Positions 13,194-25,364 of a stretch of 64,000 nucleotides of DNA are shown piece after piece. This DNA is from Nipponacmea schrenckii (lineage: Eukaryota > Mollusca > Gastropoda > Lottiidae). A model generated the notes under the pieces. The model had not been told where the DNA came from. It saw only the letters and a program-made list of their open reading frames with translations, and did no database searches. The translations under genes and the position numbers were made by a program. Position 1 is the stretch's first letter. Each line of letters opens with the position of its first letter. The stretch is taken from assembly GCA_030562195.1 (NCBI GenBank), contig JAUJPP010000011.1, positions 6,324,001-6,388,000 on the forward strand, read 5' to 3'.

Positions 13194-13632
13194 AATCATC
13201 TATAAATATAAATATCATCATCTATAAATATAAATATCATCATCTATAAACATAAATATCATCATTCATAAACATAAATATCATCATCTATAAATATAAA
13301 TATCATCATCTATAAACATAAATATCATCATCTATAAACATAAATATCATCATCTATAAACATAAATATCATCATTCATAAACATAAATATCATCATCTA
13401 TAAATATAAATATCATCTATAAATATAAATATAATCATTCATAAATATAAATATCATCATTAATAAATAGAAATATCATCATTTATAAATAGAAAAATCA
13501 TCAGTTATAAATATAAATATCATCATCTATATATATCATCTATAAATATCATCTATAAATATCATCTATAAATACCATCATCTATAAATCATCTATAAAT
13601 ATAAATATCATCTATTAATAGAAATATCATGT
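13194..13632. repeat. 22-bp AT-rich minisatellite (atcatcatctataaatataa)
   Basis: About 20 copies, with cataaat/tataaat and tctata/ttcata variants. Units shorten to atcatctataaat toward the right end. Confidence 0.92.
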
Positions 13633-13644
13633 ACAATATAATTA

Positions 13645-13790
13645 TACACCTTACTTTCATCCTCCATTAGGCAATAGGCAATAACATGCAGTGTGCAATG
13701 CTGGAGATCTTGAAAAGACTCAATATGCACTGAGAGAGAAATTTGGCCTCATAGTAACTAAACCTTATCTTTTCTTTTTTCATTTTTCAA
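13645..13790 (-). mobile_element. Degraded SINE 3' fragment
   Basis: cctccattaggcaataggca then aacatgcagtgtgcaatgct matches the 3' body of the SINE at 15603-15906 in the same orientation. The remainder is eroded. Confidence 0.55.
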
Positions 13791-14535
13791 GAGGTTGTTA
13801 ACAAGCACACCCTGTATCATGTGTGTATCTGTTTATTGTGACATCTGAAATACAAAACACTAGATTTCCTATAAATTTGACAAAAATTTGGATATAAATT
13901 GACAACTATTATAAGCGTAACACCATGTGCTTGAAAATAAATCTAATTGTAATGTAATGATAGAATTCTAAAATGTAAAATCTCGCCTACAGTTAATATA
14001 GATTGAAATATATGTATCATAATTATATAAATTACAAACAACAGGCGATCTGATGGAAAAGATACATTTCCTTTTAAAGGTTACAAAACACATCACATTT
14101 CAACACAGTCTACACATGCAGTCATCTTTAAATGGTGTTGCAACATTACATGTGTTCTGTAGCCTTATTAAAGAACTAGGAACTTTGTGTGTGTGGTTTG
14201 TACCTGTCATTTCTAAATGTCATTCAAGTCTTGTATAATTATACTACCAATGCTATATACAGTATAATGATGTAGTAACAAGTGGGTGTGATTCCTTTTT
14301 AACTAACGCCTAATTTTCACCTAATTAATGAGCTCATCTATTGCCCTGTGACGTAGGCCAGTTCTATTATTGAGACTTAATATTAATACAAATTTACACC
14401 TAAGATAGAATTGGATAGCAAGGTTATTTAATAATATTAAAATTAGACAAGTATTTTATTTTTGAATCTGTATTTATAATCTAATAGAAGAGTAGGGTTA
14501 TTAATTTTGACATGACATCTAGTGCATCATATATT
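13791..14535. other. Gene-free AT-rich sequence
   Basis: Nothing recognisable. A 61-codon + strand ORF at 14053 has no support. Confidence 0.4.
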
Positions 14536-14539
14536 TAAA

Positions 14540-15150
14540 ATAATGGTGCGATATCATAATATAACATCATATATTTTTTTTATATAAAGGTGCCCTATCA
14601 TCATATTACATCATATATTTTATATATAATGGTGCCCTATCATAATATAACATCATATATTTTTTATATAAAGGTGCCCTATCATCATATTACATCATAT
14701 ATTTTATATATAATGGTGCCCTATCATAATATAACGTCATATATTTTTCATATAAAGGTGCCCTATCATCATAGTACATCATATATTTTATATATAATGG
14801 TGCCCTATCATAATATAACATCATATATTTTTTATATAAAGGTGCCCTATCATCATATTACATCATATATTTTATATATAATGGTGCCCTATCATAATAT
14901 AACATCATATATTTTTTATAATATATTTTTTATATAAAGGTGCCCTATCATCATATTACATCATATATTTTATATATAATGGTGCCCTATCATAATATAA
15001 CGTCATATATTTTTCATATAAAGGTGCCCTATCATCATAGTACATCATATATTTTATATATAATGGTGCCCTATCATAATATAACATCATATATTTTTTA
15101 TATAAAGGTGCCCTATCATCATATTACATCATATATTTTATATGTTAAGG
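14540..15150. repeat. 42/84-bp minisatellite with dimeric higher-order structure
   Basis: Two alternating 42-bp halves, ggtgccctatcatcatatta and ggtgccctatcataatataa, form an 84-bp dimer repeated about seven times, with a local disruption near 14915-14935. Because 84 is divisible by three, a PYHHITSY-type ORF runs through it; there is no evidence that it is translated. Confidence 0.93.
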
Positions 15151-15159
15151 AGCCCAATC

Positions 15160-15600
15160 ACTGACAGGGCAGGGCCTCAGTTCAATGTTCATGAAACAAG
15201 TTTTTTCAATGCACTTGTCACAATTCTGTACAAATGTATAATTCATTTTTACTTAACCTCAGTTAAATATCATTAAAAAATTATTCATTAGCATCAAACA
15301 ATCAGATAATAGAAAATAATGATTTTTTAGCACATCATCCAAATCAGATAATATACCAGAATAACTAGCTAGTTAATTAGTTACATAAATTTATATAAGT
15401 CACTTTAACCTTAGAGTTGAATATATTTCTATTTGAATACACCCTTCTTTTATACTATAAATAATAAATTGGGTACAAAAACTGACTAAAGCCAGGGAAA
15501 TGGACAGAGTATATAATATAAAGGAATATTAAACAAATATTTAAAATTTGAAAATATCATCATAATACTTGAGGTAAGAGTCAAAAAGTGTTTGAACGAC
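15160..15600. other. Gene-free AT-rich sequence
   Basis: Nothing supported. Confidence 0.4.
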
Positions 15601-15602
15601 CA

Positions 15603-15906
15603 GAAATGAAATGAAAATGAATGGAGTTTTACGTCCTACTCTTCTGCACCTAATAGGCTAATGAAGACTGGTAACACCATGCAGTGTGCAATGAGGACAG
15701 CGGCATTAGCTCTTTTTGTGATTTCCAACTGTTGAGGGATATTTAACGTGCACCGACTGGACGCTTTTTCAATGTCAGTCCCTCCAACCTGCATCGCTGA
15801 AAAGGGGAAACCGGACTGAAAAATCTGAAAGTTCATCTTGAACTACACCAAGATTGAGCCCTGGAACCTCGGGTTAGCGTCTAACTCACTGAGCAACAGC
15901 GGCACC
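15603..15906 (-). mobile_element. Complete tRNA-derived SINE, minus orientation
   Basis: Read on the minus strand from 15906, the element opens with a tRNA-like head (ggtgccgctgttgctcagtg ...). A box A-like TTGCTCAGTGAG and a box B-like GGTTCCAGGGCTC are correctly spaced for an internal RNA polymerase III promoter. A body domain follows (gtgcacgttaaatatccctc ... gcattgcacactgcatggtg) and then an ATTTCATTT-type tail. It is about 300 bp. Degraded copies of the body lie near 3735, 8130, 13645, 36715, 50045 and 57120. I do not assign it to a named family. Confidence 0.8.
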
Positions 15907-15909
15907 TTT

Positions 15910-17545
15910 GAACAAGCAACCAAGCATAGATGATAATTAAATGAAGTGAACTAGAGTATACATACTGTTTATCAACTCCACAATAGGAGAGTTCAGATTT
16001 TCAACTTATTAGGAAGCTTCAAATGAACTCACTTAACTTGTAGTTAGTCTGTGAGTCATGAATCACATTTTAAATTACCTTTAGTTGGACCAATATTAAA
16101 GAAACAGTCTAATTGAAACTGTCTATTACTTAAAATTCTATATTAATACTGATATCTTTCTATATATATTGTAAGTTTGATTAATTATCGAACTCTCTTC
16201 ATAACAGTGAAATGTTGAGCTCATAATTACGGTGGCTGGTATACGCCACCAAATTTACAATATGCATTTCTTTTATGTGGTAGTGATTTTGACTTTTGTA
16301 TTTTAAACTTGACTTTTCACCTGGGTGAAATGTCCAGACTTAAACATCAAATTTTTCGACTTTTCACCTAGGTGAAAATACATTCCAACTGGGTGAAAAG
16401 TCTCGCTTTGGACATCAAATTTTTCGACTTTACACCCAGGTTAGAAATAGTGTTTATATATATCTTATGAACCTATTTCTTTTTCAATATAGTACATTTA
16501 AATTTAATGTTTGAACATTTACAAAAGAACAGCAATTATCAAATAAAAATATTTAGTTATTGATTATTATTATTTTGTAAAGACTAAAACAATAGAACAA
16601 TATTATTGATATCCAATACGTATACCTTTAACAATATTGATATACTTTGACAGAATATTGGAACAATTACCTTATTCTGGCATTCACATGAAAACAAAAA
16701 ATACATACACCATTGCCAATCCGTACTATTGTTAGTAGATAATTGATGGTTTGCCATTTTATAATTGTTTACTGAAGGTAACGGTTTTGGATGTAGCCTA
16801 ACAAGGGAGATAATTGGCCTAATTACTGCATTCTCCTCATTTCAATCTACCTGTGTAACATTCTATTGTTAATATATACTAGCTTTATTACATAGCTTGC
16901 CAATATCTTCATAATAATTATAGTATATCTTCATAATAATAATAATAGTATATCTTCATAATAATAATAATAAATATATAGTACCAAAAGTCATTCAACG
17001 ATACTAAACATGCAAGTCAACTTTGTATAAACTGGTGAACTTTAACTGATCAAAAACACCCCTTTTACATTGCCATAAAAATAACTATAGCAAATAGCAA
17101 TTTTAACTATTAAGTTATTCAGGACCCTGGTTAAAAGAATTATTTATTGTATCGTTTCATCACACTCGTTAAGATCATTCTAACTTTTTATTGAAGCTGG
17201 CATCAATATCTAGCTGTCTGACAAAAGTAGAAGTTAGAGGCTGTCAGAGGATTAAAGACACCTTGTTTAATACAAAATAGATGGAGATCAGATTTGGCTA
17301 GATTCTGATTCCAGATTATAATGTATTGTTTGGCCAGGAACCAAAGAATTTACGACAATAACACATGCAATGGAACCATCATCTACAACTACAGTCAGCC
17401 TGCAATTAGTCATCAATCAATCTTTAAAGAAATGTGACAAGTAATTTAAAGGGACATATTTGTTTTTTTCCCCTAAAAATGTGTCAATATTCCTTAGAAC
17501 CTAGCAATTACTCAATATATTTCATTCATAAGCTTATCTTGTGTA
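15910..17545. other. Gene-free region with a palindromic repeat at 16311-16442
   Basis: No gene is supported. Between 16311 and 16442 the motif acttttcacctRggtgaaa, a near-perfect palindrome, occurs twice. Half-matching forms follow (aactgggtgaaaagtc, gactttacacccaggtt), joined by two copies of acatcaaatttttcgac. A short aataataata tract lies near 16920-16970. Confidence 0.5.
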
Positions 17546-17548
17546 AAG

Positions 17549-18350
17549 CTAAATTTGGACGACTATACAGATAAATGTTGTAATTGAGCTCTATCAGCTA
17601 GTAAAGTGAATGTTTAGGTGACTATACAGATAGCTGTAATTGAGCTCTATCAGCAAGTAAAGTGAATGTTTAGGTGACTATACAGATAGATGTTGTAATT
17701 GAGCTCTATCAGCTAGTAAAGTGAATGTTTAGGTGACTATACAGATAAATGTTGTAATTGAGCTCTATCAGCTAGTTAAGTGAATGTTTAGGTGACTATA
17801 CAGATAGCTGTAATTGAGCTCTATCAGCAAGTAAAGTGAATGTTTAGGTGACTATACAGATAAATGTTGTAATTGAGCTCTATCAGCAAGTAAAGTGAAT
17901 GTTTCGGTGACTATACAGATAGCTGTAATTGAGCTCTATCAGCAAGTAAAGTGCATGTTTAGGTGACTATACAGATAGCTGTAATTGAGCTCTATCAGCA
18001 AGTAAAGTGAATGTTTAGGTGACTATACAGATAGATGTTGTAATTGAGCTCTATCAGCTAGTAAAGTGAAAATGTAGAAGATAATACAGATAGCTGTAAT
18101 TAAGCTCTATCAGCAAGTAAAGTGAATATTTAGAAGATAATACAGATAGCTGTAATTAAGCTCTATCAGCTTGTAAAGTGAATATTTAGAAGACTATACA
18201 GATAGCTGTAATTGAGCTCTATCAGCTAGTAAAGTGAATATTTAGAAGATAATACAGATAGCTGTAATTAAGCTCTATCAGCTTGTAAAGTGAATGTTTA
18301 GGTGACTATACAGATAGCTGTAATTAAGCTCTAGCAGCTGGTAAAGTAAA
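17549..18350. repeat. About 56-bp minisatellite, about 14 copies
   Basis: The unit includes gactatacagatagctgtaa, ttgagctctatcagcaagta and aagtgaatgtttaggt. Copies with an extra atgt in the first block alternate with shorter ones. The last five use gaagataatacagatag. Confidence 0.94.
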
Positions 18351-18584
18351 TATTAAGACATCTTCGTGGCTTTAAAACATGCTATCATAATAACTTGTCA
18401 AGTAAATTCAATACAAGTATCTGTTAATGAATTATATACAGTAGTAATATTTATCTAGGAAACTAGATCTCTGGATAAAAAGAGTGGGCGTACTGTCTAG
18501 AGAAATTGTATGAATAACATTCTGAAGGTCATAATGACTGAATATTCTGGACATTGGTTATAGCCTCAATATTACCTATATTGA
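18351..18584. other. Spacer between two minisatellites
   Basis: Unique AT-rich sequence without a gene. Confidence 0.4.
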
Positions 18585-20075
18585 AATATATAACATGAAA
18601 TATGACAGGGAAACCTAAACAGTTAATATCAATATTATATTTAATTATATAACATGAAATATGACAGGGAAACCTGAACAGTTAACCTCAATATTATATT
18701 GAATTTTAAAGCATGAAATATGACAGGGAAGCCTGCACAGATAACCTCAATATTATATTGAATTATACAACATGAAATATGAATATAACATAAAATATTA
18801 CAGGGAAACCTGCACAGTTAACCTCAATATTATATTGAATTATATAACATGAAATATGACAGGGAAACCTGAACAGTTAACCTCAGTATTATATTGAATT
18901 ATATAACATGAAATATGACAGGGAAACCTAAACAGTTAATATCAATATTATATTTAATTATATAACATGAAATATGACAGGGAAACCTAAACAGTTAATA
19001 TCAATATTATATTGAATTATACAACATGAAATATGAATATAACATAAAATATTACAGGGAAACCTGCACAGTTAACCTCAATATTATATTTAATTATATA
19101 ACATGAAATATGACAGGGAAACCTGAACAGTTAACCTCAGTATTATATTGAATTATATAACATGAAATATGACAGGGAAACCTGCACAGTTAACCTCAAT
19201 ATTATATTGAATTTTAAAACATGAAATATGACAGGGAAACCTGCACAGTTAACCTCAATATTATATTGAATTATATAACATGAAATATGACAGGGAAACC
19301 TGCACAGATATAACATTAAATATGACAGGGAAACCTGAACAGTTAACCTCAATATTATATTGAATCATATAGCATGAAATATGACAGGGAAACCTGAACA
19401 GTTAACCTCAATATTATATTGAATTATATAACATGAAATATGACAGGGAAGCCTGCACAGATAACCTCAATATTATATTGAATCATATAGCATGTAATAT
19501 GACAGGGAAACCCAAACAGTTAACCTCAATATTATATTGAATTATATAACATGAAATATGACAGGGAAACCCAAACAGTTAACCTCAATATTATATTGAA
19601 TTATATAGCATGAAATATGACAGGGAAACCTGAACAGTTAACCTCAATATTATATTGAATTATATAACATGAAATATGAATATAACATAAAATATTACAG
19701 GGAAACCTAAACAGTTAACCTCAATATTATATTGAATTATATAACATGAAATATGACAGGGAAACCCAAACAGTTAACCTCAATATTATATTGAATTATA
19801 TAGCATGAAATATGACAGGGAAACCTAAACAGTTAACCTCAATATTATATTGAATTATATAACATGAAATATGACAGGGAAACCTGAACAGTTAACCTCA
19901 ATATTATATTGAATTATAAAACATGAAATATGACAGGGAAACCTGCACAGATAACCTCAATATCATATTGAATTATATAGCATGTAATATGACAGGGAAA
20001 CCTGCACAGATAACCTCAATATTATATTGAATCATATAGCATGTAATATGACAGGGAAACCCAAACAGTTAACCT
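18585..20075. repeat. About 60-bp minisatellite, about 25 copies
   Basis: The unit is catgaaatatgacagggaaa, cctgaacagttaacctcaat, attatattgaattatataa. Variants (cctgcacag, cccaaacag, cctaaacag; agcatg/aacatg) recur in blocks, and a longer unit with an extra gaatataacataaaatat insertion appears at least three times. This points to duplication of multi-unit blocks. Confidence 0.95.
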
Positions 20076-22150
20076 CAGCATTCTATTAACAGACTCTATA
20101 TAGCATGGCAATAGATTTCAGACAGTGCCTACAAATTCAAAATTATTTCCAAGAACATGTAGACCAAAATTGAATCATAAATGAATCAAAAGAAAGATGA
20201 CATTGAGAGAAAATTCTGGAATTCCGTATTTTATACAACTGCTCCACATCTTCCACTGTGATTAACAAAATCAGGCTTGTGTGGAATCGCTCCAACTTCT
20301 GACATTTGAATGGAATGATGACCTTTGACATTTAATAGAGAATGATGCAATAAGACATACTCAAAGCTGTGTGATGAAACAAGATCTAGAGAAACTAACA
20401 GGAAGGAATGTGGAATTATTCCACCTCAAGATTTACGGCTTGTGCCAAAAACAATAGAATGTGGACTTTTTACTACGCAATTATGCTTTACAATGAAACA
20501 TTCTTCACAGAGCATTATGGGTAAAAAGTTTGGATTAGCTGATAGATATTTTCGAAACGTGCATATTGTCAGGAAGGTGTTTTATCTGTTAAAATCTTGT
20601 TTTATATGTGTATCTATTTATAATTGGTATCACACCTTCAGACCCGCTTATAACTGTAAAATTCTACAAGATCAAAATCAAGACTTGATAAAATCTAGGA
20701 CTTCATGATATTTTCAAAACAAATGCTGAATATGTGCTATTACAAACTTTATTATGTACATCTTGACAAATGTCTAATTATTACAAACTTCATACTTATA
20801 CATCTTCACAGTGTCAAATTATCAGTAAGAAACTTGATACTTATACCTTGACTGCAATAGACACCCCACTTGTAACTTAACAATGATAAGATATAATGAA
20901 CTTTGTATTTATACATTTACTGCAATAGCCCCCATCTTAATCATGGAGGGTTGTAAATTATGATGTAATTTGATTGAATTGTATACTGGTACTAGTGAAT
21001 ACAGACAAAGCTCTTGACAGAAACATTGTAAGCATTAGACATAATGTAGGAGTCTTTCTGTTGAGGGTTGTGATTGGCTGTATTCAAACAATGTTCATGT
21101 GTTATACAATAAAAAACATTTCTTCCAATGTAGGTTATTTCATGGAATGTTTAAATCAATTCAAATCACCAAGATAAACAAGACAATCAACAATCAGAGT
21201 AATTTATTTATTAATAGTCAATCAATAATGTCTCTATCTCTAATAAACAAATATTTTCCATGAAGATATTCAAGCATGGCCAAGCTTCTTGACGATGTTG
21301 ATGTCGATATTTCGGTCAAATCCATAGTCATTACTGCCAGAGACGCAGTTATTTCTAACACCTATCATTATCTCTAAAGACCACAGACCAATTCAAAAAT
21401 CAATTACCGATGAAGTATATAATCTGGGTGATCTAGACTACCAATATACCAATTATAGATACTCATTCTACATTCTATTTTTAGTTTAATAAACCAATCA
21501 GAGATTTACTGGTATGATCCAGTCTTCAATAGTTAAGTAATAATCACTATCGGAATTGAATCATAAATTTTTTGTCAAAAACTTCCATCTATTATAGATG
21601 ATTATTCCTATTTGCTTCAAAACTGCTGGTGAATATCAAGCTGGGCTCGATATGGTGGATGTTGACTATTCACAGAAAAATAACACACATTTACCTCAGA
21701 TTACAGGATACCACTTGCATGTTAATACAATTCTAGTTGTGTTATAGAGGTGTGATACCTTACCACACCTAGATAAAAAAAACACACCTAGATATTATTA
21801 TTATTAGCTCTGTCATAATTAATCAACCAAACATAATTAATACCATTACATTTTGAAATGTTGGTTCTAATAACTTAATTTACAACTTCTAGATTTATTA
21901 TAACGGTACACCATTATAATGATACATCTAGATGCTACCCTTTTTTCCTGATTTCTAGTACTTTAACATAATTTAAAAATCTTCATCAATAAGATATATT
22001 GAACAAATTTAAACATATACCCCTAGATTACAGTCACATTAAAAATCAAGCTTGTTTTGGATTTCAGATTTTGGCACAGTACTGATTGTTAGTACTAAAT
22101 TAATTCATATAATTTTAATCAGAGGATGATACATGTAAATTGTGTTAAAA
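20076..22150. other. Gene-free region with dispersed attacaaactt motifs
   Basis: No gene is supported; an 88-codon + ORF at 20442 and a 67-codon one at 20974 have no recognisable domain. Between 20740 and 20950 four diverged copies of a motif like ttacaaactt...cttatacatcttcacagtgtc occur; single relatives are at 9340, 23286 and 39534. Confidence 0.4.
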
Positions 22151-22162
22151 CCTTGTTATTAA

Positions 22163-22611
22163 AGGGATAATAGGCGTTAGAATACACTCGTCCTACGGCT
22201 TATATTTGTGTTTCATATTGACTATTAGTTAAGCATCCCACACTTTACCAAATTTTAAAAAGCCACAATAGAAATATATTCGGAATTTAAAAAAAAAGTG
22301 AGCCAGCGACGATTCCATTCAGTTTGAGAATAAAAGCGTCTGGTAAATCAACGCTAAAACATCATTGTGGAATTCAACAGTAGGGGTCAAGGACGCGTGA
22401 AAACTCACATGTTAGAGTTACTTCCCTTTATATTTACACGATTTGAAAATCGCTTGATGGATGGCTCAAGCGTTTTATGATTAACTACTTTATTTTGGGG
22501 ATTTTAGAGGGATTTTGATGTATAGGTAAGTCCACTGATGGATATATACTGTTATTGTCCAAATTTGAGTGAACTTAAAATTTTATGTTCGTTCTAACGC
22601 CTATTATCCCT
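22163..22611. mobile_element. piggyBac-like MITE (TTAA duplication, 20-bp perfect TIRs), nested
   Basis: The left end agggataataggcgttagaa (22163-22182) is the exact reverse complement of the right end (22592-22611). TTAA flanks both sides (22159-22162, 22612-22615). TTAA duplication is characteristic of piggyBac-type transposition. Removing the 449-bp element and one TTAA rebuilds ttgttattaaagaagtgt, the end of the MITE family at 4003-4099, so it inserted into an older element. There is no transposase ORF. Confidence 0.88.
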
Positions 22612-22619
22612 TTAAAGAA

Positions 22620-23780
22620 GTGTGATATTCCATATTATTGTCTTTGTGTTTCTGGTTATATCTGCTCTCAGCATTTGTCTTTCATACGTTGTACTGAATG
22701 TTCAAATATGATAGATTCACAACACTTTTAAAACCAGTAAATTTACACTCAAACATATAGCAAAGAAATCGAAATAATCTAACTTCGATAAGATTCACAT
22801 CATTTTCTCACTGGTGAATAAACATACAACTCAAACAACAGATATATTTCAAGGATTTTTTCACTTGATATTTGATAGTAAAATGTAGGTTAAAATTGAT
22901 TGAAATAAAACTTGAGAGAGGAAGTGACAGTAATTAATATTGATTAAAATTCTATTTTCTGTATTAGAACAATATATTACTCTATTAGTTTTTAATGATT
23001 TAACTTGAAACTATTGTCTTTTTCTTTCTTTTTTCCATTTTCTAATTATTCATGATGTACTATAATGCATTAAATGAACTCTTTTATTAAACATTATTCA
23101 TTATTCAAGGTTCACTTGCCTATTTGATATCAAACATAATAATGGGCTGGGTAAAATATAATCCATTATATCATAATAGAATATCAATTAACAGATATTG
23201 TAATGTCTAAATAATATTTACTCTGGTTACCCCCCTTCACATGTGATTTAGTACTTCAGCATATAACTCAGCCAGTCCCCACAATATATTACAAACTTTC
23301 TCTTATACCTTGACTGCAATACCCAGTATTCTTTAAACATGGAATGCATTGATCTGATAGATTTGTAACCAAACAATAAAACTTTCTGTTGCTTGTGTAC
23401 AACCCAATCAAGTTGCATCATTTTCAAACTTCCAAGACCAGTACAAGAATAGTGGCTATGCAGTCAAGGTAATAGCTAGATATTGAGAAGATGACTTGTC
23501 CTAGATCTAATTTAGTTTGATAATCTTGAAAGTTATCCTTTTTCGTATAGACCAGGTATGTTAAAGATTATAATTATTATGTTGATTCACTACAGTTATA
23601 CTGTATATTTACTACAAGTAGAGACAGGAATGGAATAGAATATAATATCAGTAAGTGGAAGAAGAATTAAACCCTGCTAAGCTGTCAGTTAAGCCTATCA
23701 AGAATTCATTAAGTCTTATTTGTCCTGATTCCTATTTCGACTGGGCCAATAATTGATTTTCTACTGTTAGTAAACAAGTC
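22620..23780. other. Gene-free AT-rich sequence
   Basis: Nothing supported beyond a single attacaaactt-type motif near 23286. Confidence 0.4.
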
Positions 23781-23781
23781 T

Positions 23782-25360
23782 ATGGTATTGCGTAGGAGTG
23801 TGGTATACAATGTTATGACCATAACGGAATTCCTAAACCAGAATTGTTTTGTATTTCAAGAGAATGTCAGAGCTATTAATGATAATTCTAACCATATTTC
23901 AGAGTTGGAAGAAAATATCAAGATTTTGGCTGCGTATTCTACTTGTGATTCCAATCTTGAATCTTTGAATGATATCCAGTTGTATTTCAGTTTGATTCTT
24001 TAGGTAAATCTGATGCAGTGTGTTAACTTGACCTTTCTTTCTATTATCTATTTATGATTTCAAATCAATATGGTTTGATGATATGAATATTGTGTTTGAA
24101 AATAACATAAAAAAAACTACTTATCCATACTGGAAAGTTTGTAGTTTTCATTCACCAGAAATTTACTCCAAATTTTCGGATTTAATAAAAGTTTTACGCC
24201 AGCGACAAAATAAATTTGACGTAGGTAACTTATGCCACGCCAGAGATATCCAGCGTAAACGAAGATACATGTTTTCAAGAATGGCTACTTATTCAGAACC
24301 ATTTTGAATCTTTAGAATATCTAACAAAGCAATCAAACCCGATGCCAATGGATGGAAGCCATCTCTAAGCCTTTAAAACGTGAAGATCATAAATTAAAGT
24401 GAGAACCGTTACCAAACTAGACAATAGTTATGGTTGCCATAACTATAGAAAATTAGTATCAAATTCTGACTACCATAACAACAATATCCTGTGCCATTTA
24501 ATGATGTAACAACAGAATTACTTGGCTTTGTGTCCAACTACGACATGAACATTGTGACTATTACCGTATAATTTTCAGGGCAGTACCTGACTGCTAACAG
24601 TTTAAATGTTCGTCTGTCAATGACCTATTCACTAGCCAGTTAGCAGCACGAATAAGGAGACAGAACCATGTGTCATGAAACAGTGAAGACCGGCGAGTAA
24701 ATCGTGATGAAACGAGAATGGAGAATTTCAACACGAATATTCGTAAAAAAAAAACAGCGTTTTTCTCACTTCAGCATTTATTTTCTCTGTTCAAACTAGA
24801 ATAAAAAAGAATTTGTACTTACAAATTACAATCAACTATGTCGAAGTTTCAAGTCAAACATTATTTTACGACTGTATTTTATTATTTGACGGAGCTTGCT
24901 GCCTTCCACTTGTTTTCATTCAAGGACAGAATGACGTCATATTTAACTTTCAGGCGGCTATGGGTCAATTTGTAAGACAAATTTCATTCGAAATGTATCA
25001 TATCGCCTTGACTGCGATATTTAGGAAATATGGCGAAATTAGTTGCAGGAGCTTGCAAGATATTCATTACAACTGATTGCTTCATAAAATGTTCTGTACC
25101 ACTCTTAAAGATATTTTGTATTCCACCATTCCCGAAACTACTTTTAGTGTATGGAAGCTAAGAGACGACATGAAGCCAATAGCATGCCAATCAATTTAGC
25201 TCTAATAGTTTCCGTCCAACAGGTCCGCAGCCAAGCCTAGTGGGGTCTGGCTGGAGACTGTAGTTTTGATTTGTTCGGTTTCATCGAGGTCCTGCCCCTT
25301 TCCCCTCTTTTTGGCACATTCGCATTTGGCTTCCATAATTATTCCATAGTCTTCTAGTAA
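23782..25360 (+). other. Unique, relatively GC-richer stretch with three short + strand ORFs
   Basis: ORFs of 73, 74 and 87 codons lie at 23782-24003, 24083-24307 and 24813-25076. They are in unique sequence between two repeat-rich regions. The middle ORF has a basic stretch (RDIQRKRRYMFSRM). I recognise none of them and see no convincing splice pattern joining them. They could be chance ORFs, a non-coding transcript, or remains of a gene or transposon. Confidence 0.2.
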
Positions 25361-25364
25361 GAGA

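Noticed and set aside
14590..15164. Two ORFs encoding PYHHITSYILYI-type repeats
   Set aside because: The 84-bp repeat length is a multiple of three, so any open frame persists. No sign of a real gene.
15840..15906. A functional tRNA gene
   Set aside because: Box A- and box B-like sequences are present, but the cloverleaf is not convincing and it is continuous with a SINE body.
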